Assembly: GCF_900129615.1 (NCBI RefSeq)
Contig: NZ_FQWI01000001.1
Location: 434,001 to 498,000, forward strand
Length of the DNA: 64,000 nt
Direction of reading: 5' to 3'
From: Pectobacterium carotovorum
GTDB taxonomy: Bacteria; Pseudomonadota; Gammaproteobacteria; Enterobacterales; Enterobacteriaceae
Below the pieces are notes generated by a model that saw only the letters and a program-made list of their open reading frames with translations, searched no databases and was not told where the DNA came from. Both the position numbers and the translations under genes were made by a program. Below are positions 42,088 through 50,369 of this stretch, piece after piece. The stretch's first letter is position 1, and each line of letters starts with the position of its first letter.

Positions 42088-43092
42088 ATGGCCGACTCAC
42101 TAGGTCTGCAGACTGACGTTGTAAGGCAGCATACAGTGCCACGTTTTTTGCTGGAGGGCTTTGCCACTTTAGGTAGAGGCAAGTATCCTCAGCTTTATAC
42201 CTTTGATAAGCATAACGAACGTAGTTTTGTTACTAACATCATGAATGCGACCGTCCGGAACACCTTCTATAACCTCGACGATCATCCTGAAAGACTTAGC
42301 TTAGAGCCGCTAATGGGTATATACGAAAGCGAAGCGGCACCCGTGATCCATCAACTGCTAGAATGCCGAGATATCCGCAATCTCTCAGGTGAAGAACGCT
42401 ATAAGCTTGCCGTGTTCGTTGCTATTCAGCGTGCACGAACCTTTAGCGAGCAGCAACGCATTACTGGGATGATATCTGCTATTGCTGACAAGGTTACCGC
42501 CATGGGAGCTACTCCGGAGCAGGTTACCAAAGCACTAGGATTCTCGCCCGAACGGGACTCACGGAATATTTTCCTGCAGCAACTAGTGCAGCAGGCCTCA
42601 CACATCGACCACCTTCTGGCCAAGGACTGGTACCTCTTTGAGACAACCTCTGATCATCCGTTCTACGTGTCTGACAGTCCTGTTGTGATGCATAACAATA
42701 ATGATTTCGGCCCGTACGGTAACCTCGGGCTGGCTCTGCCGGGCATTCAGATTTACCTGCCGCTCTCCTCTACACTGACGCTCGGTATGTACTGCCCCTC
42801 TATCCGAGATTTACAAATCAGCCGCAAAAGAGATTTACAGCGCCGCATGGCGCTTGCCCCGTTGACCCTCCCTCCCGGTTTAAATCCTGCAAGTCGGATT
42901 GCGAAGGCCAACGCCTTAATTAATTTCCATACAATGAAGTCTGCGCCGGACCAGGTAATGTGGCTGAACAGCCAGCAAGTCCGGTTTTCCGAGCAATACG
43001 TATTCTGTGAAAAAGACGATTTCGCGCTCGTCCGGAAAATGATTTCTGACAGTCAGAGCTTTAAAACCGGCTTGCGGTTCACAATCGGATAA
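42088..43092 (+). CDS. DUF4238 domain protein
   Basis: A 334-residue protein. It opens with HTVPRFLLEGFA, then LYTFDKHNERSF and a helical region, and later FYVSDSPVVMHNN near 190-203, the pattern of DUF4238 (a family of no known function with possible nuclease-like or effector roles, not proven). GGAGT precedes ATG 42088. Composition is close to the core genome, unlike the DUF2971 gene before it, so the two may not have arrived together. Confidence 0.8.
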   Translation: MADSLGLQTDVVRQHTVPRFLLEGFATLGRGKYPQLYTFDKHNERSFVTNIMNATVRNTFYNLDDHPERLSLEPLMGIYESEAAPVIHQLLECRDIRNLSGEERYKLAVFVAIQRARTFSEQQRITGMISAIADKVTAMGATPEQVTKALGFSPERDSRNIFLQQLVQQASHIDHLLAKDWYLFETTSDHPFYVSDSPVVMHNNNDFGPYGNLGLALPGIQIYLPLSSTLTLGMYCPSIRDLQISRKRDLQRRMALAPLTLPPGLNPASRIAKANALINFHTMKSAPDQVMWLNSQQVRFSEQYVFCEKDDFALVRKMISDSQSFKTGLRFTIG

Positions 43093-43331
43093 AATGGTCC
43101 AAAATGATACATAATTGATGAAGATTATTAAATCGCTATGACATCGTTACCCTGAGATCAGGCAGAATACATGTGCTGATCCGTCCCCAATAACAGAGTT
43201 TATCAACTTCCGCTTCTGGCACAGAGCCGCCCGCCAAATTACGTTTAGCTCTGCGCAGCAACATTGCCAGATCAGGTCTGAGCTAATACAGATAACCCGA
43301 CCGACGTGATTCAGTCGGGCGTGCTCGACTG

Positions 43332-44114
43332 TCATTTTACGCTATTGACGTAACGAACCATGCCCTGGAGCAATTGCGCAAACCGATGTGATTCATAATT
43401 ACCCTCACTTGGCACCATCCAAACGCTGTTGACCTCAAGTTGGATCGTTGGTACGCCATGTGCTGCGCCGAACTTTGTGACGGTTTCATTCTTGGAGGCG
43501 GCAAAATAGTTGTTTGAGTAATTGGAAATCCCTTCATTTCGCAATGAGGCGATGAGTTTGGTCACCAGTTCGTCTTTACCCAGCAGAGATTTTCCCTTCA
43601 TGGTTCCGATATCAACATCATAGGGTCGGTAAGGGTGGCTGCCGTGGATATCAATAATGAGTTTCGGCTTTTGTGATTTTATTAATTCGGCTAGCCTCGC
43701 TTTATAATCATTACTATCGTAGTAGTTGGGGTCTGAAGGAGAGGCTTTTGTTGTATAGATGACCGTCGAACCCGTCAGTTTTCCCAACATGATTGCCAAC
43801 GCTGCCGTCCCTCCTCCATCAGAGAAACGATATTTTCCATCCCGAAACGGTTCGGTAGCATGAGGGGCGCTAATGATAATGGGCTCCTGTCCTAAGATGA
43901 CGTTAAACCATTTTTCCCCCTCTTTCGGTTTAACATCGCTATTTTTATCTGCATCCTTTTGATAGACGATTGCTTCGTTGATCTGTTCAGGCGTGAGCAA
44001 TGCTTTTTCGAAATGGCTATTACCCTGATTCAATGAGCATGCCGATGCTGAAAAAACAAATAGTGCAATAACAGTAAATCTTCTTATTAATGCAATATTA
44101 AGTAATTTCTTCAT
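43332..44114 (-). CDS. Lipoprotein with N-formylglutamate amidohydrolase-like domain
   Basis: A 260-residue exported protein. The signal peptide ends at ASAC, a plausible though not ideal lipobox. The mature part has IIISAPHATEP near 80 and LIIDIHGSHPYRPYDVDIG near 150-168, resembling the metal-binding and catalytic blocks of the N-formylglutamate amidohydrolase fold, which is related to zinc peptidases and amidases. A periplasmic amidase or peptidase role is inferred. It stands alone, leftward, with about 230 nt of AT-rich promoter DNA. Confidence 0.75.
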   Translation of the reverse strand: MKKLLNIALIRRFTVIALFVFSASACSLNQGNSHFEKALLTPEQINEAIVYQKDADKNSDVKPKEGEKWFNVILGQEPIIISAPHATEPFRDGKYRFSDGGGTAALAIMLGKLTGSTVIYTTKASPSDPNYYDSNDYKARLAELIKSQKPKLIIDIHGSHPYRPYDVDIGTMKGKSLLGKDELVTKLIASLRNEGISNYSNNYFAASKNETVTKFGAAHGVPTIQLEVNSVWMVPSEGNYESHRFAQLLQGMVRYVNSVK

Positions 44115-44348
44115 CGATTATCTCTCATAGAAATATTTGCCATTCCAATCCTCATGGAAGCACAAAAGCAACGAAGTTCAGGAAGACTAACTGTAAAAAT
44201 ACGCGATTAAATCTGCCATCCCGAGCACAACGACTATTATAGAAGATGATTTTAGAAGAGGCTTTAATGAAAATAAAAAGGCAACACACGCACCGAAAAC
44301 GATCGTTTACAGTACGTGATTGCCCATTTTTATCCGCTTGATATCGTC

Positions 44349-44576
44349 TTAAACGTAGACGTTAAGCTGGTTATTTTCCGTTGGGCGATTAACCCCATCG
44401 GCTATGGGTGTCTTAAAGACCGACGCGCTATTGTCGTACGTCGTCCGGGTTCGAGTAGACGCGTCCTGATTAGGGTAACCAGACAGCTGAGACGAGCGGG
44501 AAATGCCCTGAACGTGATCAGGTTTGTCAGGCATGGAGCTATATGACACTGGATAAACTAGGTTGAGACCAATCAT
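44349..44576 (-). CDS. Small hypothetical protein with a strong ribosome-binding site
   Basis: A 75-residue frame that begins MIGLNLVYPVSYSSMPDKPD and ends NNQLNVYV. It is rich in Ser, Thr and Asn, with no membrane segment. AGGGGGA lies 7 nt upstream of the ATG, one of the best ribosome-binding sites in the window, which is the main argument for it being real. No family is recognised. It lies upstream of the leftward lipoprotein gene but is separated from it by over 200 nt. Confidence 0.5.
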   Translation of the reverse strand: MIGLNLVYPVSYSSMPDKPDHVQGISRSSQLSGYPNQDASTRTRTTYDNSASVFKTPIADGVNRPTENNQLNVYV

Positions 44577-44758
44577 TTTTCTTCCCCCTATTCATCTTCT
44601 CTGTCAGTAAAACTTATCTTGCTTATTACTGAGTATAGAACAATCAAGCAGAGGGAATATGTAAGGTTTTGTCTGAAAAAACACCGCTGGTGCGCCACTG
44701 ACAATGGGAAAAAGAAGACAAACCATCAGCACTATCTTTTTTATTTTCTATCAGTGGG

Positions 44759-45268
44759 TTACTTGTTTTTCTCCCACGCGCGCAGCCGTCCAGCCGCATT
44801 TTTATAAGGCGAGGCAGTGTTAAACTGAATCATCCGACCACGCGTCCACTTGCCGTACCAACATTCACCATAGAGTTGCGCATCGGTATAGCGCTCCACC
44901 AGCGCGATAAGCGCCCGTTTATTCGCGACAAGCCGTGCGACCAGTTCAGACCAATCGGTAATATGAGCGAAGTCCTGATAGAATTTTTGCGCGAGTAAAC
45001 CAAGCTGATTCCACTGGTAACCCGTCTCGGGGAAATCGATGGGGTTACCCTGATCTTCCTGCTGATGCCATTTCAGCACCAGATTGCCCCAGCCCAGCAA
45101 ATACGCCACCAGATTGGCCGCGCTCATCTGCGTTCCCTGCGCATGTCCTGCCATTTCTGGCAAAAATGCGCGTTCAGCAGGAACGGCCTCGATTCGCTTC
45201 ATTAACAGCGCAAACTGACTGTTGATTGCTTTGATCAAGGCTTCCTTGCTTTCTGGCACCGCCATCAT
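44759..45268 (-). CDS. ClbS/DfsB family protein (DUF1706 four-helix bundle)
   Basis: A 169-residue protein of DinB-like helical-bundle type. Landmarks are the early helix KEALIKAINSQFALL, then LVAYLLGWGNLVLKW near 53-68 and the late FNTASPYKNAAGRLRAWEK. ClbS from colibactin producers is a cyclopropane hydrolase that disarms the genotoxin, and DfsB is a relative; many homologues occur in strains without the toxin, where the role is unknown. Here no colibactin-like cluster is visible. Confidence 0.8.
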   Translation of the reverse strand: MMAVPESKEALIKAINSQFALLMKRIEAVPAERAFLPEMAGHAQGTQMSAANLVAYLLGWGNLVLKWHQQEDQGNPIDFPETGYQWNQLGLLAQKFYQDFAHITDWSELVARLVANKRALIALVERYTDAQLYGECWYGKWTRGRMIQFNTASPYKNAAGRLRAWEKNK

Positions 45269-45344
45269 CTCACCCCGACTATTCTGCTATACAGAATCAG
45301 GTTACCGATCAAACGGCGGCACCGCCTTGTCATCGCTCACGTTT

Positions 45345-46325
45345 TCAGCGCTGTGCCAGCAGCCGAATCGACGCCTCACGCTCGCGGGGTGATGTTACAG
45401 GCGTATGGATAATGAACTCATCCACGCCAAAGCGCTGATGGTAGCTATCCAAACGCTGATGAATATGTTCCGGCGTGCCGTAAAGCACATGACGCGGCTC
45501 CTGTACGATACGGAAATCCGTTGCGCCCGCCTGCCGAACGAAATTGTCGGCCTGCTCCTGACTGCCTACCGTCAGCGGCGGCTTGTTCTCAATATAAACT
45601 TTATAGTTATGCTGCGTGCTGGCCAGTGCCTCCGCATCCTCATGACGTTCGGCGGCAATCACCGACAGTGACAGCAGCGTCTGGGCGCTGGCGGGCTTCA
45701 ACTCCCGATAGCTCAGGAGAGACTCCGTCAGCAGCGTTTCACTAGCGTTAATGAACCCGGCGAACACAAAATTCCAGCCCAGCGAGGCAGCTAACCGCGC
45801 ACTCTCCTGACTGGCACCCAGCAGAAAGCGCTGTGGCGTCTGTTCAGGTAATGGCGTCGCGTTCAGGCGTTCGGCCGTCTCGTCATGACTATCGAGAAAG
45901 CGGTTTAGCTGGTGTAGCTTCTCCGTAAAGGCAACCCGCTGCGTCTCACCGATTTCCTGCTGTAGCGCCCGCGTCGCCAGCGGCAGCCCACCCGGTGCTT
46001 TGCCGATCCCCAAATCCACACGCCCGCCCGCCAGTGCGCTGATCACATGGAAGTTCTCCGCAACTTTATACGGGCTGTAATGCTGCAACATCACGCCGCC
46101 GGAACCAATACGCAGCGTTGTGGTGTGCGCCAATAGCCAGGTGATCAAGACCTCGGGAGACGATCCCGCCAATTCATCGGAATTATGATGTTCGGAAACC
46201 CAAAAGCGATGATAGCCAAGCGCTTCCGCCACTTTCGCCAGCGACACGGTTTGCGCCAACGCCTGCGCCGCACTCATTCCTTCGGCGATGGGGCTTTGAT
46301 CTAATAAACTGAGTTTATATCCCAC
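45345..46325 (-). CDS. LLM-class flavin-dependent oxidoreductase (YhbW-like)
   Basis: A 326-residue luciferase-like monooxygenase fold protein. The N-terminus LSLLDQSPIAEG, WVSEHHNSDELAGSSPEV near 43-60 and GKAPGGLPLATRAL near 108-121 are typical of the single-subunit YhbW/MsnO8 branch. It would use reduced FMN and oxygen. It is divergent from an M20 deacylase and close to a flavin reductase and a second LLM enzyme, so it may take part in the same sulfur or amino-acid salvage. Confidence 0.88.
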   Translation of the reverse strand: MGYKLSLLDQSPIAEGMSAAQALAQTVSLAKVAEALGYHRFWVSEHHNSDELAGSSPEVLITWLLAHTTTLRIGSGGVMLQHYSPYKVAENFHVISALAGGRVDLGIGKAPGGLPLATRALQQEIGETQRVAFTEKLHQLNRFLDSHDETAERLNATPLPEQTPQRFLLGASQESARLAASLGWNFVFAGFINASETLLTESLLSYRELKPASAQTLLSLSVIAAERHEDAEALASTQHNYKVYIENKPPLTVGSQEQADNFVRQAGATDFRIVQEPRHVLYGTPEHIHQRLDSYHQRFGVDEFIIHTPVTSPREREASIRLLAQR

Positions 46326-46618
46326 GATGTTTCCTTATTTTCAGCGACTATTCGTTAGCGTGCTAGCGCTATTCACAGCAATAAATAGTCATAACAAAAA
46401 CAACAGTCATAGCGAAAAACAGAATAAGAAGAATGTTGCATAAAGGTGTAAAAAATAAATATTAATAACAGAATTTGTTAGCAGAAATATTCATAATAAA
46501 TGAATACAAAAAATCGCCATCATAAAAAGACATGAAATATAACCAGATGGTATTTATCCATTGCGTTGCTATCGGCTACCTTTAGCATGTTTAAGTTTTG
46601 TTAAGGAGGTGTATTGAT

Positions 46619-47815
46619 ATGGCTGAATCTATCCCCTGTTGTGATACGTCATTTGAGCAACAGTTAATTAACTGGCGACGGCACTTGCATCAGTACCCGG
46701 AATTGTCCAATCAGGAACACCAAACCACCGCGCACATTACCCGCTGGCTACAAGAGAAAGACATCCGCCTGTTGCCCCTTGCGTTAACCACAGGCGTCGT
46801 TGCCGAAATCGGTCACGGTAGCGGCCCGACGATTGCGCTGCGGGCAGATATTGATGCACTGCCGATTGAAGAGTTAGTTGATGTGCCGTTTCGCTCTCAG
46901 CACGCGGGCGTCATGCATGCTTGTGGCCACGATTTCCACACCGCCGTGATGCTGGGTGCTGCCTGTTTGTTGAAAAAACGTGAATCTGTCTTACCGGGTA
47001 AAGTCAGGCTGTTTTTCCAACCCGCAGAAGAGGTCTCGACTGGCGCCAAACAGTTCATCCGTGCCGGCGCGATCGCCGATGTCGCGGCCGTTTTCGGTCT
47101 GCACAACGCGCCTGAACTTCCTGCTGGCACCTTCGCTACACGCAGCGGCCCGTTTTATGCCAACGTGGATCGCTTTGCCATTCACATTACCGGCAAAGGC
47201 GCACACGCGGCCAAACCCGAACAGGGCATCGACAGCATCGTCACCGCCTGCAATATCGTCAATGCGCTGCAAACGCTGCCCAGTCGTAGCTTCAGCTCGC
47301 TGGAGTCGCTGGTCATCAGCGTCACGCGCATTCAGGGCGGCAACACCTGGAACGTTCTGCCGCAAACGGTGGAGTTGGAAGGGACGGTTCGTACCTACAA
47401 TGCCGCGATTCGCGCGGAGATACCGGAACGAATAGAGCAATTGATTGGCGGCATCGCCCTTGCACTGGGTGCAAAAGCGGAACTGAAATGGTATCCCGGC
47501 CCGCCTGCGGTCGTGAACACCAGTGAATGGGCCGATTTCAGCAAGCAAATTGCTAGAGACGCAGGCTATCAGGTAGAAAACGCCGAACTGCAAATGAGCG
47601 GTGAGGACTTTGCGCTGTATCTTCAGGACGTGCCGGGCACGTTCGTCAGCATTGGTTCAAACAGCGAATTTGGTTTACACCATCCTCAGTTCAACCCGGA
47701 TGAAAGCGCGATTGCGCCCGCTTCTCGCTATTTCGCACAGTTAGCGGAAGCGGCACTGCATCGCCTGAGCACCACGAAAGCCGCCTCACCACAGGCCGTC
47801 CTGTCTTCATCGTAA
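46619..47815 (+). CDS. M20 family metallo-amidohydrolase (N-acyl amino acid deacylase)
   Basis: A 398-residue zinc hydrolase of the hippurate/IAA-amino acid hydrolase group. AAGGAGG lies 9 nt before ATG 46619, which decides the start over an in-frame Met at 46598. Metal ligands are in HACGHDFHTAV near 105-115 and QPAEEVSTGAK near 140, with the late GEDFALYL. The inserted dimerisation domain covers about 185-300. Members such as B. subtilis YxeP/SndA remove the acetyl group from N-acetyl-cysteine derivatives, which fits the neighbouring acetyltransferase, monooxygenase and importer. Confidence 0.9.
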   Translation: MAESIPCCDTSFEQQLINWRRHLHQYPELSNQEHQTTAHITRWLQEKDIRLLPLALTTGVVAEIGHGSGPTIALRADIDALPIEELVDVPFRSQHAGVMHACGHDFHTAVMLGAACLLKKRESVLPGKVRLFFQPAEEVSTGAKQFIRAGAIADVAAVFGLHNAPELPAGTFATRSGPFYANVDRFAIHITGKGAHAAKPEQGIDSIVTACNIVNALQTLPSRSFSSLESLVISVTRIQGGNTWNVLPQTVELEGTVRTYNAAIRAEIPERIEQLIGGIALALGAKAELKWYPGPPAVVNTSEWADFSKQIARDAGYQVENAELQMSGEDFALYLQDVPGTFVSIGSNSEFGLHHPQFNPDESAIAPASRYFAQLAEAALHRLSTTKAASPQAVLSSS

Positions 47816-48152
47816 TACGCTAATTTATAAAACTAGCCACCTTCGTCTGGTTAATCTGGCGGAGGTGTCTATTTCCTGAATAATTCTCGTTGGCAGACTG
47901 ATGACAAGTTTACAGGATTAAAACGGGGGTAATGGAATAGAAGAGTAAAGCGTCCGCGCCAAGGACAAAGGCGTTAGGAACGCCTTTGAACGTCGCTTGC
48001 GACGGCCCTGAAAGGGTGAATCTCAGGGATGAGATTCATATCCGCGCGGCTCGAGCTTACAGGGAGGTACTTGCAGCGTCTTTACGATCTATCCATTGCC
48101 CCCGCTCGACGCACTTTATCTGCAAGGCTTGGCGTCTGGTTAGTGTATTTCA
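47816..48152. other. Intergenic region between convergent genes with a hairpin cluster
   Basis: About 337 nt with no gene. Most of the centre is the four-hairpin element described at 47966-48038. Confidence 0.6.
47966..48038. repeat. Cluster of four consecutive perfect hairpins
   Basis: Within 73 nt four stems follow one another: CAAAGGCGTT/AACGCCTTTG (10 bp), CGTCGC/GCGACG (6 bp, two-base loop), CCCT/AGGG, and TGAATCTCA/TGAGATTCA (9 bp, four-base loop). Such compact multi-stem blocks are typical of dispersed intergenic repeats or of a structured RNA. There is only one copy in this window, so repeat status is inference. Confidence 0.6.
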
Positions 48153-48698
48153 TTAACCCCGAACAGCATGATAACGACGGGAAAAATACACCAGACCATC
48201 AGTGCCTTCGCCCTGCTTAATCGCTAATACCCGGCAAATAAAGATATCGTGCGTCGCCGCGCTCACCACCTCTTCAACCTGACAGTCAAACGCTACCAGC
48301 GCGTCCCGCAACACCGGTGAACCCGTGTGTAACACGTCCCACTCCGCCGCTGCAAACCGTTCTTCGGTAGACGACGGGCTCCCAAACAACGACGACAGCG
48401 CTTCATGATGGGCCGCCAGCGTATTGATGCACAAATGCGTATTCGCCTGAAACGTGGGATACACCGACGAACCGCGATTTAGACACACCAGCAGCGTGCC
48501 CGGCGAATCACTGACGCTGGACACGGCGGACGCCGTAAAACCGGCCTTACCTGCCGGGCCATCCGTCGTAACGACATTGACCGCCGCGCTCAGCCTTGCC
48601 ATCGCATCACGAAACGCCTGCCGGTCAACCGTGGCAACCGCCGCAGAGAGAATCGCGTCATTCGCGGTGACGTGTCGTTCAGCTATCAAATCAGACAT
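48153..48698 (-). CDS. Flavin reductase family protein
   Basis: A 181-residue NAD(P)H:FMN reductase of the HpaC/RutF type. Landmarks are FRDAMARLSAAVNVVTT near 28-44, GFTASAVSSVSDSPGTLLVCLNR, and the C-terminal FICRVLAI. It would supply reduced flavin by diffusion to the LLM monooxygenases on both sides. It is divergent from the 49019 monooxygenase with 320 nt between, so the two likely share regulation. Confidence 0.9.
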   Translation of the reverse strand: MSDLIAERHVTANDAILSAAVATVDRQAFRDAMARLSAAVNVVTTDGPAGKAGFTASAVSSVSDSPGTLLVCLNRGSSVYPTFQANTHLCINTLAAHHEALSSLFGSPSSTEERFAAAEWDVLHTGSPVLRDALVAFDCQVEEVVSAATHDIFICRVLAIKQGEGTDGLVYFSRRYHAVRG

Positions 48699-48887
48699 TA
48701 AATACTTCCTTTAGATACGGCGAGAAACATGATTATTAACATCATAATAACAAAACAAGTCATATCATAATCTGAAATTTTTGAATTTCATTATCCATTT
48801 TTGTTGTTTTACATCACGCCTCGCCTCATCAATAGTGAAAACACACTATTAACGTCTTATTAACCTTTCATTGAATACGTGAATGCC

Positions 48888-48932
48888 TATTGATGGCTTG
48901 TTTATTGGCTGACGGTTTATTGATGGACTGTT
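48888..48932 (+). repeat. Three tandem 15-nt repeats
   Basis: TATTGATGGCTTGTT, TATTGGCTGACGGTT and TATTGATGGACTGTT follow head to tail with no gap. Units 1 and 3 agree in 13 of 15 positions. They lie about 90-130 nt before the monooxygenase start, a normal place for activator sites. Confidence 0.75.
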
Positions 48933-48950
48933 TTCACTTTCATGGAAGTT

Positions 48951-49010
48951 CGTTTAATTAACAATAAGTACGCTCAATTAATAATAAGCACATTCAATTA
49001 ATAAAAAGGT
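48951..49010 (+). repeat. Three tandem 20-nt repeats
   Basis: CGTTTAATTAACAATAAGTA, CGCTCAATTAATAATAAGCA and CATTCAATTAATAAAAAGGT follow head to tail. The shared core is AATTAA-(C/T)AATAAG. The third unit overlaps the ribosome-binding AAAAGG of the monooxygenase gene, whose ATG is at 49019, so the array is likely in or just before its 5' leader. Confidence 0.8.
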
Positions 49011-49018
49011 TTCTGACA

Positions 49019-50347
49019 ATGAGTAAAAAACAAACATCTGCAAATCGACAATTAAGACTGGGTTTAATATTACAGGGCGCAGCGGGAAATATGTCCGCGT
49101 GGCGGCATAAAAACGTCGTACCCGACGCCAGCATTAATTTTGGCTTTGTTCTGGATGCGGTAAAAAAAGCCGAACAAGGGAAATTTGATTTTGTCTTCGT
49201 GGCAGACGGCCTGTATATCAATGAAAAATCTATCCCCCACTTTCTCAATCGCTTTGAACCGCTGACACTGCTGTCCGCGCTGGCTACCGTCACCACACAT
49301 ATTGGCCTGGTTGGCACACTCTCGACGTCGTATTCCGAACCGTTTACCACCGCCCGGCAGTTCGCCAGCCTCGACCATCTCAGCAACGGCCGCGCAGGCT
49401 GGAACGTGGTGACATCGCCGCTGGAAGGATCGGCGAAAAACTTTTCCCGTGAACAGCACCCGGAACACGCACTGCGCTACCGTATTGCCGATGAGTTCCT
49501 TCAGGTGGCAAAAGGCCTGTGGGATTCCTGGGAGGACGATGCCTTTATTCGTGACAAAGCCAGCGGACAGTTTTTCGATCCTGATAAGCTGCACACGCTG
49601 AATCATCAGGGAGAATTCTTCTCGGTACAGGGGCCGCTGAATATTGGCCGATCCGCGCAAGGCCGCCCGATTGTGTTTCAGGCTGGTGCGTCTGAAGACG
49701 GGCAAAAATTGGCCGCTAAACACGCCGATGCCATCTTCACCCATCAACACACGCTGGAAGACTCACAGCGCTATTACCGCGAAGTGAAACAGAAGCTGGA
49801 AGAAAACGGTCGCCGGGCCGATCAGTTGCACGTCTTCCAGGGCGTCAGCGTGATTGTCGGTAATGATGCTGAAGACGTAGAGCGCCAGTATCAGGAAACC
49901 GCACAGTTGGTGACGATTGAGGACGCTCTCAATTATCTGGGACGCTATTTTGAGCACTATGACTTCTCACAGCACCCGCTGGATGAGCCCTTCCCCGATA
50001 TCGGCGATCTGGGGAAAAACAGTTTCCGCAGCACCACCGATGAAATCAAACGCAACGCGCAGGAAAAAGGCTTAACGCTACGGCAGGTCGCGCTGGAGGC
50101 GGCATCACCGCGTCCTGTATTCAGCGGCACGCCTGAGCAGGTGGCGGATGGTTTACAGCTCTGGTTTGAAAACGGTGCGGCCGACGGTTTCATCATTCAG
50201 GGCGGCACGCCGGATACGCTCAACCACTTTGTCGATCGCGTCGTTCCTCTGCTACAACAGCGCGGCCTGTTCCGTCAGGAATACCCCGGCTACACGCTGC
50301 GGGAAAATCTGGCGCTGGATTATCCGGTGAATCAATTTACGCGCTAG
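49019..50347 (+). CDS. LLM-class flavin monooxygenase, NtaA/SnaA/DszA family
   Basis: A 442-residue reduced-FMN-dependent monooxygenase. Family landmarks are [18 protein letters not shown] near the N-terminus, [12 protein letters not shown] near 55, the [11 protein letters not shown] segment near 124-134 and [15 protein letters not shown] near 220. The closest functional models are nitrilotriacetate and sulfone monooxygenases and B. subtilis YxeK/CmoO, which cleave the C-S bond of N-acetylated S-substituted cysteines. It is the first gene of an operon that continues with two binding proteins, a GNAT enzyme and the ABC importer. Confidence 0.92.
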   Translation: MSKKQTSANRQLRLGLILQGAAGNMSAWRHKNVVPDASINFGFVLDAVKKAEQGKFDFVFVADGLYINEKSIPHFLNRFEPLTLLSALATVTTHIGLVGTLSTSYSEPFTTARQFASLDHLSNGRAGWNVVTSPLEGSAKNFSREQHPEHALRYRIADEFLQVAKGLWDSWEDDAFIRDKASGQFFDPDKLHTLNHQGEFFSVQGPLNIGRSAQGRPIVFQAGASEDGQKLAAKHADAIFTHQHTLEDSQRYYREVKQKLEENGRRADQLHVFQGVSVIVGNDAEDVERQYQETAQLVTIEDALNYLGRYFEHYDFSQHPLDEPFPDIGDLGKNSFRSTTDEIKRNAQEKGLTLRQVALEAASPRPVFSGTPEQVADGLQLWFENGAADGFIIQGGTPDTLNHFVDRVVPLLQQRGLFRQEYPGYTLRENLALDYPVNQFTR

Positions 50348-50369
50348 TTCGCGCAACAGGAGATTCACT

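Larger units (their letters stand above)
48699..49018. promoter_or_regulatory. Divergent control region of the flavin reductase and monooxygenase-ABC operons
   Basis: About 320 nt, AT-rich, with no gene but with two adjoining tandem repeat arrays (15-nt and 20-nt units, listed separately). These are likely regulator or spacing elements for the rightward operon. Confidence 0.6.

Noticed and set aside
43136-43264. 42-residue leftward frame starting MLLRRAKRNLAGG, and an overlapping 62-codon frame to 43335
   Set aside because: The short frame reads like a protein fragment, but has no ribosome-binding site and no recognised family; the longer frame is Cys-rich and unlike a folded protein. Possibly relics, not supportable as genes.
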